NCBI GenBank assembly: GCA_963681505.1
Contig: OY811974.1
Coordinates: 12,415,144 to 12,479,143, forward strand
Direction of reading: 5' to 3'
Origin: Eunapius fragilis
Lineage: Eukaryota > Porifera > Demospongiae > Spongillida > Spongillidae
Length of the DNA: 64,000 nt
The translations under genes and the position numbers were made by a program. The notes under the pieces were generated by a model. That model made no database searches. It worked only from the letters and a program-made list of their open reading frames with translations, and was not told the origin of the DNA. This document shows positions 1 through 10,245 of the stretch, in pieces (the first letter of the stretch is position 1; each line of letters begins with the position of its first letter).

Positions 1-135
1 GATGCGATAACATAATGCCATAATTGCAACAGTATTGATGATGGTTCTACACCCCCCCCCCCCCCTCCCCCACACCCCGATATAATGTATCAACTTGCAC
101 ACGTATATGTTAAAAAAAAAATTGCTCACCCACAG

Positions 136-382
136 TATGCTCCCTACCACGGGAGACCGGACCTTGCCTCGCGGCAATTCCGGCATTCTACTATGACGCT
201 ATTAAGAAGCGGTGCACAAGATTCACCTATGGAGGATGTGGGGGCAATGGAAATAGGTTCTCTACAGCCAAAGCATGCCGACGAGCCTGCAGCGGTACGA
301 GGTCATCACATGCATACACCCATGTGGATACAAAAGTTAATAATCGCTATTTTTATCTACCACAGGTCGTTATGAACAATAA
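136..382 (+). CDS. Kunitz inhibitor gene, last two exons only (5' part outside window)
   Basis: Two exons of a secreted serine-protease-inhibitor-like gene. Exon 136-294 follows a CACAG acceptor and encodes one full Kunitz/BPTI domain in the frame that starts with two bases of a split codon: six cysteines in the usual spacing, GPC before the reactive site, and the YGGCGGNGNRF core. The residue after the second cysteine (P1) is Leu, which in known Kunitz proteins favours chymotrypsin- or elastase-like targets; this is inference. The exon ends before GTACGA in phase 1. The last exon (366-382) encodes GRYEQ then TAA. The exon pair, introns and 3' flank match the second Kunitz exon and last exon of the complete gene at 11654-12649, so the upstream signal-peptide exon and a first Kunitz exon probably lie left of the window. 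Nothing in the visible part is broken. Confidence 0.85.
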
Positions 383-845
383 GAACTTCAAAACTTTCGC
401 TGATGCTACCACCTAGTATAGATTTTAAAGGCCGGACCATGCGCTCAAGCACATGTGTTGTACCATGCATAGATATTTTACAATCTATGGTTGTACTATT
501 TGTATTGAAAACATTGTGCGACATGCCATTATTTCATTAATTGAGTCTAGTCCGGTGCAGTCAACGTATACACCCAACAGAGAATAATTATAGCATTTAA
601 AATTTTATATTTTCACCAAGTGATGACATAATTTAATCATGTTATGCCACTGTGAAATACAATGTTATAATCTATGATTAAAGTATATTTTTGTCAGCGG
701 TACTATCGTTCTTGAATTACTTTCAGCGCAATTCAAAGATCACCTTTCAGATCCGAAATGTCTCTTCCCTCGGCCTCAGAGAACGAGGGCAAAAGTTAAA
801 TGATTTGTTTTTATGGCAACACACGAGTCCTTATCAACAATACAG

Positions 846-925
846 TGGTCAGCCTAGTCTCGTACCCAGACGTATATAGTATAAAACGTCCATTTATACG
901 TCTGGGTACGAGACTATGGTCAGCC
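846..925. mobile_element. 62-bp miniature inverted-repeat element with 9-bp target duplication
   Basis: Element at 855-916. Its first and last 22 bases are perfect reverse complements, starting TAGTCTCGTACCCAGACG, around an 18-base centre. TGGTCAGCC occurs directly on both sides (846-854 and 917-925). The duplicated segment downstream has a single TGGTCAGCC at 13079-13087 and no element, so the empty site is visible and the 9-bp repeat is a true target duplication. There is no coding capacity. The superfamily of the mobilising transposase is not shown; 8-9 bp duplications are typical of several DNA-transposon superfamilies (hAT, Merlin, Mutator-like). Confidence 0.9.
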
Positions 926-1106
926 GTCTTCTGCTTCATTCAGGCAAGTACGAATGTTTCAAAATTATTCACACAAAGCTCCACGGACGCAGAATAATAG
1001 TAAGTAAAATGAGTAATAGTAAGTTATAAGGTACATGTATCAGAAATAGTGGCTTCTGTCTCTCCGAAGCCTATAATCCGGCAAAGCACAAACACACACC
1101 GGTACA

Positions 1107-1145
1107 TAGACATTACACACATACACACACGCACGCACGCACACA

Positions 1146-1176
<31 letters not shown>

Positions 1177-1183
1177 AACACAG
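1107..1183. repeat. CA/CG-type microsatellite
   Basis: Mostly (CA)n with a few CACG units, inside the duplicated segment; the equivalent tract in the partner copy is 13243-13380 and is longer and purer. Confidence 0.95.
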
Positions 1184-1379
1184 GACTTAGTTATTGCTGT
1201 TTAAGCAGTTGAAGAAACAATACAAGTTACAAGTGCTAAGTAGATCACATACATACACCTGCATGTCTTTCCAATGTGCTCCATCTTACAAAATGATTTC
1301 TAGCAATGTTTATCATGCATTGCTCAATGGCTACAGTAGTATTAAAAAGGAATACACAACAAGTGTTTTCGTCACTGTT

Positions 1380-2330
1380 TATATAGGCAGCCACACACAT
1401 CCTCACTGACTCCCCCTTAACTCATTCTTCATACCCTCGGACACGCTCACTCATTCACATATTATAGGGTGCACAATACATACACCAAAATAAGGTAAAT
1501 GGCGGCATTAGTTGCAATGCACTTGTACAAAGCCAATTTATAAGCTTACAGTTTGCAGAATTGAGACAAATCTACTAGGTGGTGACCAGACTTTACATTT
1601 CTTGTGGTCACTACTGACTATCTGGAATGAGTTCCAAATAGGGATTATCAATTCAGAGAAGAAAAAAGCCTGGCTCAGAATCTGATATCTGAATTGTTCT
1701 CAGCTTTTGAGATGTCAGAAGTATGCAGAAGAAATTGTCAAAAGCAAAAGGCCAACCAGCTTTTTTTGAAATTACATAAACGGCAAATTAAAAATTATTC
1801 TACTATATTCCAGTGCAGGGATGATTAAGGAACCAATTTGAATAATCCATGTAAGGTGAACATGTTCTTATATATTAGTGAGTGATCTAGCAAAAAAAAA
1901 AAAATCATATAATTTTCTCAATGCCTATTTTCTCCTTTAAGGGCCTAGGATTTCAGACTGGAGTGGATGATTCCATGATTAGAACGTTTCTAGATAGAGG
2001 GTACAGCAAACATATGCCTATGTGGGAGATGAGTTAGTGCTAGATTTCATAATCCCAATAGATAAACTTCAATGAGCTTTATGGTTTTAACTTCAACCAA
2101 CAGATGCCTGACAGATATTAAAGCACTGATGGAATATAATATTACATTTGTTGTACGCCACATTAAGTTGCCACTGTTGGGACCATGCAAAAAAATGCAG
2201 ACAGGCTACTTGTGAAAGAATCAGTAAAAAATTTTGTACCAGGCTTTAAGCAATGTCCTCCCAGGGGGCTGGTAATAAATGGTTTCTTTGCATCTATGCT
2301 GCTATAAAAGGGGGGGGGGGGGGGGGGGGG
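1380..2330. repeat. Dispersed non-coding repeat R1, copy 1 (partner 21830-22790)
   Basis: About 0.95 kb that aligns by eye in the same orientation with 21830-22790, from the phrase around ACACATCCTCACTGAC to the phrase CATGCAAAAAATGCAGACAG. No open frame of note and no terminal repeats seen. It ends in a G homopolymer of about 20 bases. It occupies the space where upstream exons of the guanine deaminase gene would be expected. Confidence 0.8.
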
Positions 2331-2556
2331 GAGACTAACTGTTAAATATACTAGGGGACCCGAGAAACATTTTTACCGTGGGCCCCAGACTGCCCTGGTA
2401 CTAAATCAACACATCAACACACCCCTAGAGCGACCTTGTGAAATCGGTCATCACTCCACGATTTGCTCCAACGTGTCCAGAAAAGTTACTGCATGCCCTG
2501 GGGAAGATAGCCAAAGATGAAGACCTGCATATCCAGGTAGGGAAAGAAATGTGTGA

Positions 2557-2673
2557 ACACACACACATATGCACACACAATAGACTCACACACAATACAC
2601 ACACAATGCACACACACAAAACACACACACACAATACACACACGCAATACAGACACACACAATACACACACAT

Positions 2674-2706
<33 letters not shown>
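2557..2706. repeat. CA-rich microsatellite in guanine deaminase intron 1
   Basis: Interrupted (CA)n tract of about 150 bp. It creates spurious open frames in several frames on both strands. Confidence 0.95.
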
Positions 2707-3078
2707 GCACACACCAGCTGCTTTGACTCAAAACATGTGGTGCACTTAAGTTGTGTCCTAGAATTTTTATTTTCACAAGTAAACATCATCACACCATCAC
2801 ACCACCAAAGTACACATCACACCATCATACCACCAAAATACACCACACTATCATCACACCATCTAGCCACTAACATAGCCAACAGTCCTTTAACCTCTCT
2901 GCTAGAGCCACATCTGCGAACAGAAGGCCGAGGTGGAGTACACCTTGAAGCTGTTCCCTAGTCACCAGGACTGTACTAGCATATTCCATTCAGCCAACCT
3001 CCTAACCAACAAGGCAAGGCACTCAAGTCGACCCACTTCAACATTTCACCAACCATCTCCTTCCACTGATCACATTGC

Positions 3079-3400
3079 CTCCTTTTCTCCTCTCCTCTCT
3101 CCCCTTCTCCTCTCCTCCCTCCCTTCTCCTCTCCTCCCTCCCCTTCTCTCCTCCCTCCCCTTCTCCTCTCCTCTTTCCCCTTCTCCTCTCCTCCCTCTCC
3201 TTCTCTCCTCCCTCCCCTTCTCCTCTCCTCCCTCCCCTTCTCCTCTCCTCCTTCCCCTTCTCCTCTCCTCCCTCTCCTTCTCTCCTCCCTCCCCTTCTCC
3301 TCCCCTTCTCCCTCCTGTTCTCTCCTCTCTCCCCTTCTCCTCTCCTCCTTCCCCTTCTCATCTCCTCCCTCCCTCCTTCTCTCTTCCCTTCTTCCCTCTC
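3079..3400. repeat. Long homopyrimidine tract in GC-AG intron 2
   Basis: About 320 bases almost wholly C and T on the plus strand, built from imperfect CTCCTCCCTCCCCTTCT units. It lies in the intron beginning GC at 3014. Mirror-like homopurine/homopyrimidine DNA of this length can form triplex (H-DNA) structures; that is general knowledge, not shown here. Confidence 0.9.
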
Positions 3401-3974
3401 CACCATCATATCTCTGCACACCTTCCCCACATATCTCCACACCTTCATACCTCCCCTGCCCACACCTCCCATTACATCATGTCCCCACCCCCACACACAT
3501 CCATCTCTTTGTACTACTTGCAATCAACCTCTTCTCTCCCTCTTCCCCAGACCGTCATGGCACATTGCGTATACCTCAACGAGGAGATTGACCTGTTTCA
3601 CTCAACCAGAGTGGGCGTATCTCATTGTCCCATCTCCAATATATGGTACGTTTCTCCCACACCCCCATTACCTTTTTAACCACACCCAGGATCGTATTGA
3701 CCACACCCATGACCTCATTCACCACACCCATTCATTCACAACCTTAATGACCACATCCCGACCTTCCATTCATGTCATCCATCCTCTTCGTTGTCGCCTT
3801 GAACTTCCTAACTACCTGTTTGTATACCTGTTCATGTACTATGTACCGGTACTGTTGCTCGTATTACATTTCCCCTTATGCAGAGTGGATTACTTGATAC
3901 TAGGCATTTGCTTGACAAGGATCTGAAGATTAGCCTGGGGACTGGTGCGTTTCTCAAAAAAAAAAGTTCATCCA

Positions 3975-4072
3975 CTTAGCCCCCCTCCCTCCTCCCTCCT
4001 CCCTTCCTCCCTCCCTCCTCCCTCCCTACCTCTTCCCTCATCCCCTCACTCCCTCCCTTCCATTCCCTCCAT
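3975..4072. repeat. Second C/T-rich tract
   Basis: About 100 bases of CCCTCCCTCCT-like sequence downstream of the SLGT exon, where the missing guanine deaminase exon would be expected. The rest of 4073-5119 holds a short G/A-rich run near 4538-4567 and a CA-rich patch at 4841-4945; I see no gene in it. Confidence 0.85.
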
Positions 4073-5161
4073 GAAATGAAGTGTATTAATTTTTTTGTGC
4101 TACCCATTGTTTCTATGGTTACTACAAACTGTCACACTAGTCTCTCCTTTTTACACCTCCACACTCACAACCTCCACACTCCCACTCAATACCCTCAGCA
4201 CTCCCACACCACTCTAGCTCTTGTTGAGGAGAAAATATCTAAATTTTGAATTTTGGAAGATTATTCATTAGCATCATGTGTTCTGATCTGCTAGAGTACT
4301 GGGTCAAAACACGCCTAATGGAGTTTACTGAAATGTACTGCTGGCACAAACGCTTACTGCTTTAGGGTTTGTGTTTATAATAATTCGGCAAATTCTTTAT
4401 TAAAATATGTTAGTTGCTCACATTTCAACGCATTGTAGTTCCGAAGTATAACCAAATGTCGTGAATTCAGTCCGGCTGTACAATTTGTATCTTCAGAGCA
4501 CAACTGTCTACAATGGTTATAGTATACATGATAAAGTGGGGGAGGGGGGAGGGAGGGAGGGGGGAGGGTCATTATAAAAGGGGCGGGGAGAGTGGGTCAT
4601 TACATATTGCACTGGGTTCTGTAATCAACACTGTCTGCATCATTGTGTTGTGGGCATCCTATGTCTTGACATGTTTGTCCAAAATAGCACTAACCCACTT
4701 TCGTAACAATCTAATTGGTGGTGAGGATACCACCACCACCTTAGGCAAAGGTCAAGGGCTGGTGGTTATATTACCACAGTATGCAATTATCCGCTGTCAT
4801 GGTTACACAGAAACACCATTCAGCTGACCCTCACCAGCACACACACACCAACACACACACACCAACACACATACACCAGCACACATACACCTGCACACAT
4901 ACACCTGCGCGCATACAACGCCAGTACTTATACACCACCAGCACACACCGCACCAAATGTGGCTCAGTTATCCTTGTCAGTTCTCTTTAACTCTTGATCT
5001 ATGCGCCTTATTTTACTGATCTGTGGATGGTTAGTGTATGTATGGGTGCAGTGATCTGTGGGTAACCTTTGTATGGCGATGGAAGCACGTAGATGAACTG
5101 TTTTACCATTGACTCACAGTGCTCGCAATGGACGACATAATTGGAAGCTTTGAGGTATTGC

Positions 5162-5183
5162 TCAAAATGTGTGTGTTGCGTGT

Positions 5184-5214
<31 letters not shown>

Positions 5215-5508
5215 GAATGACTGTGTATGTGTGTATGTGTTGTGATTGTGAAGGGAACATGTATGTGGTTGGTCAGAAGAGGTGTGATCTACAAATGTTA
5301 ACTTCCATCAGGTGGGGAAGCAGTTTGATGCCCTCATGATAAGCACTCAAGGACCACACCACGAGAGAGTCTTTGACGTAACTCCAGACGACACAGATGA
5401 GGTTAGAGCCAAGTTACAAACCTCTGTGTGTGTGTGTGTGTGCATGTGTGTGTATGTGTGTGTGTATGTGTGTGTGTATGTGGGTGTGTGTGTGTGTGTG
5501 CATGTGTG
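5162..5508. repeat. GT microsatellites flanking a guanine deaminase exon
   Basis: (GT)n tracts at about 5162-5214 and 5422-5508 lie in the introns on either side of exon 5312-5401. Confidence 0.9.
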
Positions 5509-6171
5509 TGATTGTGGGTGCAGGTGGGTTGATTGTGTTTGGGAACATGCAAGGATGGATAAATGTGTGGGTGATTAGTGTGGTTGGTGTATGTCTTAAT
5601 TTTCTTGCTGTCTATACTTCTCTCAGGACATATTTATGATGTATTTCTACCTTGGTAAGTGACTGATATGGTGAGGGTAATAATCTGTATGATATGGTGA
5701 GAGTGAGGACCTGTGTGATGTGGTGAGGGTGAGGACCTGTGTGATATGGTGAGGGTGAGGATGTGGTGAGGGTGGGGACCTGTGGGATATGGTGAGGTGA
5801 GGACCTGTGTGTGATGAGGGTGTGATATGGTGAAGATGAGACCTCCTATGTGATAGGGTGAGGGTGCTACGAGTGAGATGATCGCTTTCAACTGTATGCT
5901 ATTTTACAATGTGTAGGAGATGACAGGAATATTTCAAAGATCTTTGTAAGGGGAAGAGAACTTGTTGTCTGGGACGTAGAAGAGTGTGCCAAAATGAATA
6001 ATGGCAGATGAACAGTACAGTCTCTATGGGCCTGCTAGAAAGGCTTTTTTGATTCCTTTATTTCATTTCATTTTTTATAAGTCAAAGAGTTGTATATTGA
6101 ACAGAAGCAGTTACAGCGAAATAGAAATGTCAAAACAGTGCACATACACTGTAATCCGAGGGCAAAGGCAG

Positions 6172-6552
6172 AGCATGGGGTCAGTAACGTCTGAGCATGG
6201 GGCCAGTAACGTCTGAGCATGGGGCCAGCAATGTCTGAGCATGGGGCCTGCAACGTCTGAGCATGGGGCCAACAACGTGTGAGCATGGGGCCTGCAACGT
6301 CTGAGCATGGGGCCTGCAACGTCTGAGCATGGGGCCAGCAATGTCTGAGCATGTGGCCAGCAACGTCTGAGAATGGGGCCTGCAACGTCTGAGCATGGGG
6401 CCTGCAACGTCTGAGCATGGGGCCAGCAATGTCTGAGCATGTGGCCAGCAACGTCTGAGCATGGGGCCAGCAACGTCTGAGCATGGGGCCAGCAATGTCT
6501 GAGCATGTGGCCAGCAACGTCTGAGCATGGGGCCAGCAACGTCTGAGCATTT
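6172..6552. repeat. 22-bp minisatellite, about 17 copies
   Basis: Tandem GTCTGAGCATGGGGCCAGCA-type units of 22 bp with variants (CCAG/CCTG, CAAC/CAAT, GGGG/GTGG). Because 22 is not a multiple of three and the unit lacks stops on the minus strand, all three minus frames stay open for over 120 codons; these are artefacts. The variant pattern shows a higher-order arrangement of three to four units. Confidence 0.97.
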
Positions 6553-6599
6553 TGCCACATTAATACACTATACAGTGGACGAAAAGCAATCCTCACTGA

Positions 6600-7696
6600 C
6601 TAACAGCATAGTACTTCCACCACCATCGGAACCTACGCGAGTAGGTTCCATATAGGAATCCTGCAGTATCATGAAGTCATTAAAAACGTCACTCGCGTCT
6701 AGCAGGACAGCCAAGAGTCGGATCACTTCGCTCTTAGTGGCAATCGAGCAATATCAAAAAGGAGAACAGTTCTGCGTTATATCTGTGTCATAAGACGGTG
6801 TAGTTTTTGAGAACAAAAATACTCGTCCCCATCGTCCGTACCCAGTCCCACCTAAAGTTTCTCCTCCGTCGTCGTCGTCGTCTTCTTCCTTCGGGATAGC
6901 ATAACTCACGACAGGAACGTTTGTAAAGTACGCCATGTGTACCAATCGCTTCAGGATGTGTCCGCATGTTATCATCAGGTGTCTGTTAGACGCCTAACCG
7001 ATCGGGCAATTAGGTGAAGCTAGTAGCACCTTATTTGGTGTTGATCTACAAATAGCACATTACATCAGCTATCACAATGTTCATGACGCATCAGTATAAA
7101 ATAACCAGCGTTATCAAATTCGATGGTTTTACCATACAATCTCAAGGACAATTCTGATTCCACTCGAGCATCTAAAAGTGGAAAGATCCAGATGCTGCCA
7201 GATCTGCCAAACGTGCGTATGTCAAGCGCGGTACAGAAAGGAACAACATAACGACCACCCAAAGGTACGTTACGGCATCGATAAATGTTGGATCGATAAA
7301 TTATGAGCATGCATGGTGTATCTTAGTTACAGTGGTAGATACTGCGTCTCTCCGTAATATGCCCTGTTTGAAAGGTGTGTATAACGCCAAAGTTGCTTAC
7401 GTCAATTTGGTCATGTATTGTGGTGCAGGCATGGTTTATCGGATTATAGCGTGAGATCAGTTTACTTAGAGTACATTTATCCTATGAATTATATGGCTTC
7501 GCTTTTAACCTTTATCAATCCTATGCTCCTCAATGGAGATGTCTGGGGACTAGTGTAATATTTGGTACACACCTCAACAGAATTGCAGATTCTAAAATAA
7601 ACCTGTCATGATCGCGCAAGTTGACGTTTATGCTACCTGATTCTATGCGTTTCAAGAACTAAATACAATACCAAATCCACCAGAAAAATTTAGGAA
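6600..7696. other. Non-coding stretch, no gene seen
   Basis: No supported coding region or RNA. A short perfect hairpin (GGAACCTAC, four-base loop, GTAGGTTCC) lies at 6628-6649. About 60 bases near 6640-6700 match the reverse complement of 14041-14110, so part is a dispersed repeat. Confidence 0.6.
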
Positions 7697-7985
7697 ACAA
7701 GTAATAAAAACATTCTCTACACGAGAAGGTTGGTGGTATATAGGAATCAAAGGTGATGGTGGTGTAAAAAGCAAGGGAACATGCAAGGCTTCCGATTGAA
7801 AAGGAAAAATGAAATAGACCTATACTAGCACGCACATTTAGATATGACAACATGCTGCTAATATAGGTCTATTTCATTTTTCCTTTTCAATCAGAAGCCT
7901 TGTTCCCTTGCTTTTTACACCACCATCACCTTTGATTCCTATATACCACCAACCTTCTCGTGTAGAGAATGTTTTTATTACTTGT
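7697..7985. mobile_element. Foldback MITE family M1, most complete copy
   Basis: Two arms of about 125 bp, nearly perfect reverse complements, separated by about 35 bp. Termini read ACAAGTAATAAAAACATTCT inward from both ends. No open frame of meaning and no clear target duplication in the flanks. Relatives: 16320-16556, 33080-33300 and a single right arm at 61650-61784. The near identity of the arms suggests this copy is the youngest. Confidence 0.9.
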
Positions 7986-8590
7986 ATAAGTTGAATTGCT
8001 AAACATTGTCATCGTGACAGTACCGTTCACAACAATTGTGGTAACCCTATAACAAAGAAAACGATAACCCTAATATAATTAAAATGATGCCTTGCAGTAT
8101 TAAGGGCTCTTAACCACAGATGGTTACCTAGCAGTGATAATGACCCTAACGTAGATGATGATCGACCCTAACAAAGAGATGGTGGTGGCCTACTTGACGT
8201 CCCTAATATGAAATGGAACAATCCATGAGGTTTATCTAATAGGAACATAAATCCTTGCTTGGGCTTTATCTAAATTGACGTACGGTTGCCACTCCCAGAT
8301 CAAGCCACTGTCCTGTGTCGCTTGATTCTATGCATATATTGAAGTAAGCGACTGGTCTTAGTACCGGCTCTGATACACATCACAACAGCTCTCATATCAT
8401 TGAACGCTCGATTATACGTATCGCTCAATGCAGCGACGAAATCTCTTTATACCATAGCCGCGCTGTATACCGTTGGAGTCTAAGTCAGTTAACATGACGT
8501 GCGTGGGTTGCATCCGTTATTTAGACTACCTTCACGTTGACTGCGGTGAGTGCGGTCGCAAACAATGCACGCATCTTGCGGCAGGGCTGT
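7986..8590. other. Non-coding stretch, no gene seen
   Basis: Nothing recognisable beyond scattered ACCCTAA-like phrases (for example GTAACCCTATAAC, GATAACCCTAATA, GACCCTAAC) between about 8040 and 8170; these are too irregular to be called telomeric. Confidence 0.5.
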
Positions 8591-8912
8591 GCGAACTGCT
8601 TGAGCTTCCGTCCTTGTATGTAGAAGGAAGCATGAGTGGCTTCCGCAAAGGATCATTAAATGTTCCTTCGCGGAAGCCACGCATGCTTGGCTCTACATAC
8701 AAGAACGGGTGATCATGCAGTTCGCTACTTGACTACTGTGATCTTCGTTTAGGTTAACACTGGTATCAATATCGTATAGGATAAACTTTATCCGATACGA
8801 GATTGATAACAGTGCTAACCAAAGCGCGCGAAGATCGTACTATCGGACACTGATAGTCCGACTGAAACCCTGTAACCGCCTAGCAATAATTAATACGGGG
8901 TTTCGCGGACAA
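8591..8912. repeat. Cluster of three consecutive hairpins
   Basis: Three inverted repeats in a row: 8591-8725 (arms about 64 bp, about 80% matched, CTTGTATGTAGA and GTGGCTTCCGC well conserved), 8740-8836 (GATCTTCG...CGAAGATC with internal GATAC/GTATC matches), and 8856-8912 (short arms around GAAACCC/GGGTTTC). Together they span 320 bp with little spacer. There is no coding sequence; the open frame at 8473-8712 is only the first hairpin. Confidence 0.75.
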
Positions 8913-10134
8913 TGAGACTATGGTACCTTACCATGCATGTTCAATATATTTAGATAATAGGGGTTCTCCAATATTTCTTTCTTATGCGCCTGGAAATGTG
9001 TTTACATGTAGTTACAGTGGGCCTTCATTAATCAAAAAATTATATATCACCTTTTCGTTCCAACGACCCAATATGCCTAGCCTTGATTATATCTTATTTA
9101 TCGCTATATCTCGAACGCCTTTGGTCTAACGCGGCTTCCTGCAGGGCCGGCTTGCAACAACCAACAATCACACCCCGCAGATTTATAGTTTCCCCCTCAT
9201 TCCCTTTAGCAGTTTTAGGAGTCCCTTCATATTAGACAACCTCATCCCAAATTAAAGCCATGTACAGAACAATTTAATTATGGTATATACATTTTAGTGC
9301 GCAGACTTTTAAAATGCAAGTTCATTGTTTAGTTCTTATACTCCCAGGATTCGGGCCAGGTTATCATCTAGCTCACTGATTTTGGCTAGACTAGTGGAAG
9401 TATTTATCACGCGTTGTCTGTTTTAACGCGCGCGCTCGATTCAATTAAGATTCTGACAAGAGAAATTAAAGCAGCTAGCCGGGAACAAAATGCGTCCACC
9501 ATAGAGTTTCAATTGGATGTATATATATATATATATACGCGCACATACGGATCCCCATTCAACATCAGCTTACCCATTTACCTCCCTGTACACCGCCCCA
9601 ATGATGAGCCGTGGGGGGCTGCAAAGAGTCACAAGTAGCCAACACTGTCAGTTAGAACGGGTAAGTTGTTCACTTACCCAAGCCTTGCTTATCTCCTACC
9701 CCGTATAATATAGTAGCTGGCCTGACTATGAAATAATTGAGCCTGGTGATTATAATTGAAGCCCACCACAGCTCACAAGAGTAAACAGGTTACACTGTCT
9801 GCCCCGCCCACCAACTCCTCATCCACCACCCATCTCATGTGTATATTGACTTCATATTCGACAACCTCATCCCAAGTTAAAGCAGCTAGTATTAGCCTAG
9901 TAATACAATGCGTCCACCATAGAGTTTCAATTGGATGCATAATATATACGCACACTAATTCAGCCGAACAAATGACGTCCGAAGTTCAAAGGCAAACATA
10001 TGAGCAATTTATCACTCATCGCAAGACACTGGCCGCTTGTCTGGAATGCATCAAGGCGCACTTGGCTTAATATACAAATACTGTTCGTTTTTTCCCCTCC
10101 TAATGAAAAAAAAAAAAGCGTCAAATCATTAAAA
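8913..10134. other. Non-coding stretch with a local duplication
   Basis: No gene seen. About 50 bases at 9485-9530 (ATGCGTCCACCATAGAGTTT...) recur at 9905-9945, and a TTCATATTAGACAACCTCAT-type phrase at 9227 recurs at 9850, so 9845-9950 combines two earlier pieces. Confidence 0.6.
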
Positions 10135-10245
10135 AATCATTTAGAAATCCTTGTGTAATTGAACAGAAAATCAAACAAAAATCACACGCTTTATTTGATT
10201 TTTGTGTGTTTCTCTGTTCAACCACACAAAGATTTCTAAATGATT
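10135..10245. mobile_element. AT-rich foldback element
   Basis: Arms 10135-10187 and 10194-10245 are reverse complements with few mismatches (AATCATTTAGAAATC outward, GATTTTTGTGTG inward), leaving a loop of six or so bases. Likely a small non-autonomous element; no target duplication identified. Confidence 0.75.

Larger units (their letters stand above)
1..1410 (+). repeat. Tandem segmental duplication, copy 1 (partner 12273-13850)
   Basis: The window opens with the same sequence found from 12273: intron before the second Kunitz exon, the exon, the last exon, 3' flank, a CA microsatellite and a further 200 bases beginning with a run matching 13390-13440. The two copies are about 12.3 kb apart in the same orientation and differ by substitutions, small indels and two clean insertions: a 62-bp element in this copy and a 261-bp element in the other. 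Confidence 0.9.
2429..6011 (+). pseudogene. GDA: Guanine deaminase, incomplete: 5' exons and a core catalytic exon missing
   Basis: Guanine deaminase is a zinc amidohydrolase converting guanine to xanthine in purine catabolism. Visible exons: 2429-2536 (VITPRFAPTCPEKLL), 2906-3013 (SHICEQKAEVE to NLLTNK), 3551-3645 (TVMAHCVYL to GVSHCPISNI), about 3886-3944 (GLLDTRHLLDKDLKISLGT), 5120-5154 (LAMDDIIGSFE), 5312-5401 (VGKQFDALMIS), 5627-5654 and 5917-6011 with stop TGA at 6009. They follow the vertebrate enzyme in order. HCP and MAH motifs remain. Missing are everything before the VITPRF exon and the part that should follow SLGT, beginning with the metal-binding Asp and the GGYS segment. I searched 3945-5119 by eye and did not find it. 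Splicing exon 4 to the next visible exon would keep frame, so an exon may have been lost. The second intron starts GC (3014). The join at 3645/3886 is uncertain by one codon. Confidence 0.8.

Noticed and set aside
2425-2792. Open frames rich in Cys/Val or His/Thr on both strands
   Set aside because: They are translations of a CA/GT microsatellite; the same applies at 5312-5639 (outside the real exon), 13115-13404, 14322-14566, 32421-32718, 33524-33867, 35204-35627 and 60556-60831.
2933-3926. Open frames of 248 and 283 codons rich in Ser/Pro/Leu, and Glu/Arg/Gly-rich frames on the minus strand
   Set aside because: They run through the homopyrimidine tract; only the guanine deaminase exon portions are supported by similarity.
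6068-6596. Three overlapping minus frames of 125-161 codons
   Set aside because: All are produced by the 22-bp minisatellite, which lacks minus-strand stops in any frame.
8040-8170. Interstitial telomere-like ACCCTAA repeats
   Set aside because: Only scattered, irregular matches with no tandem array.
8473-8712. Open frame of 79 codons with several cysteines
   Set aside because: It is mostly the first inverted repeat of the hairpin cluster; no family resemblance and an opposing open frame is equally good.
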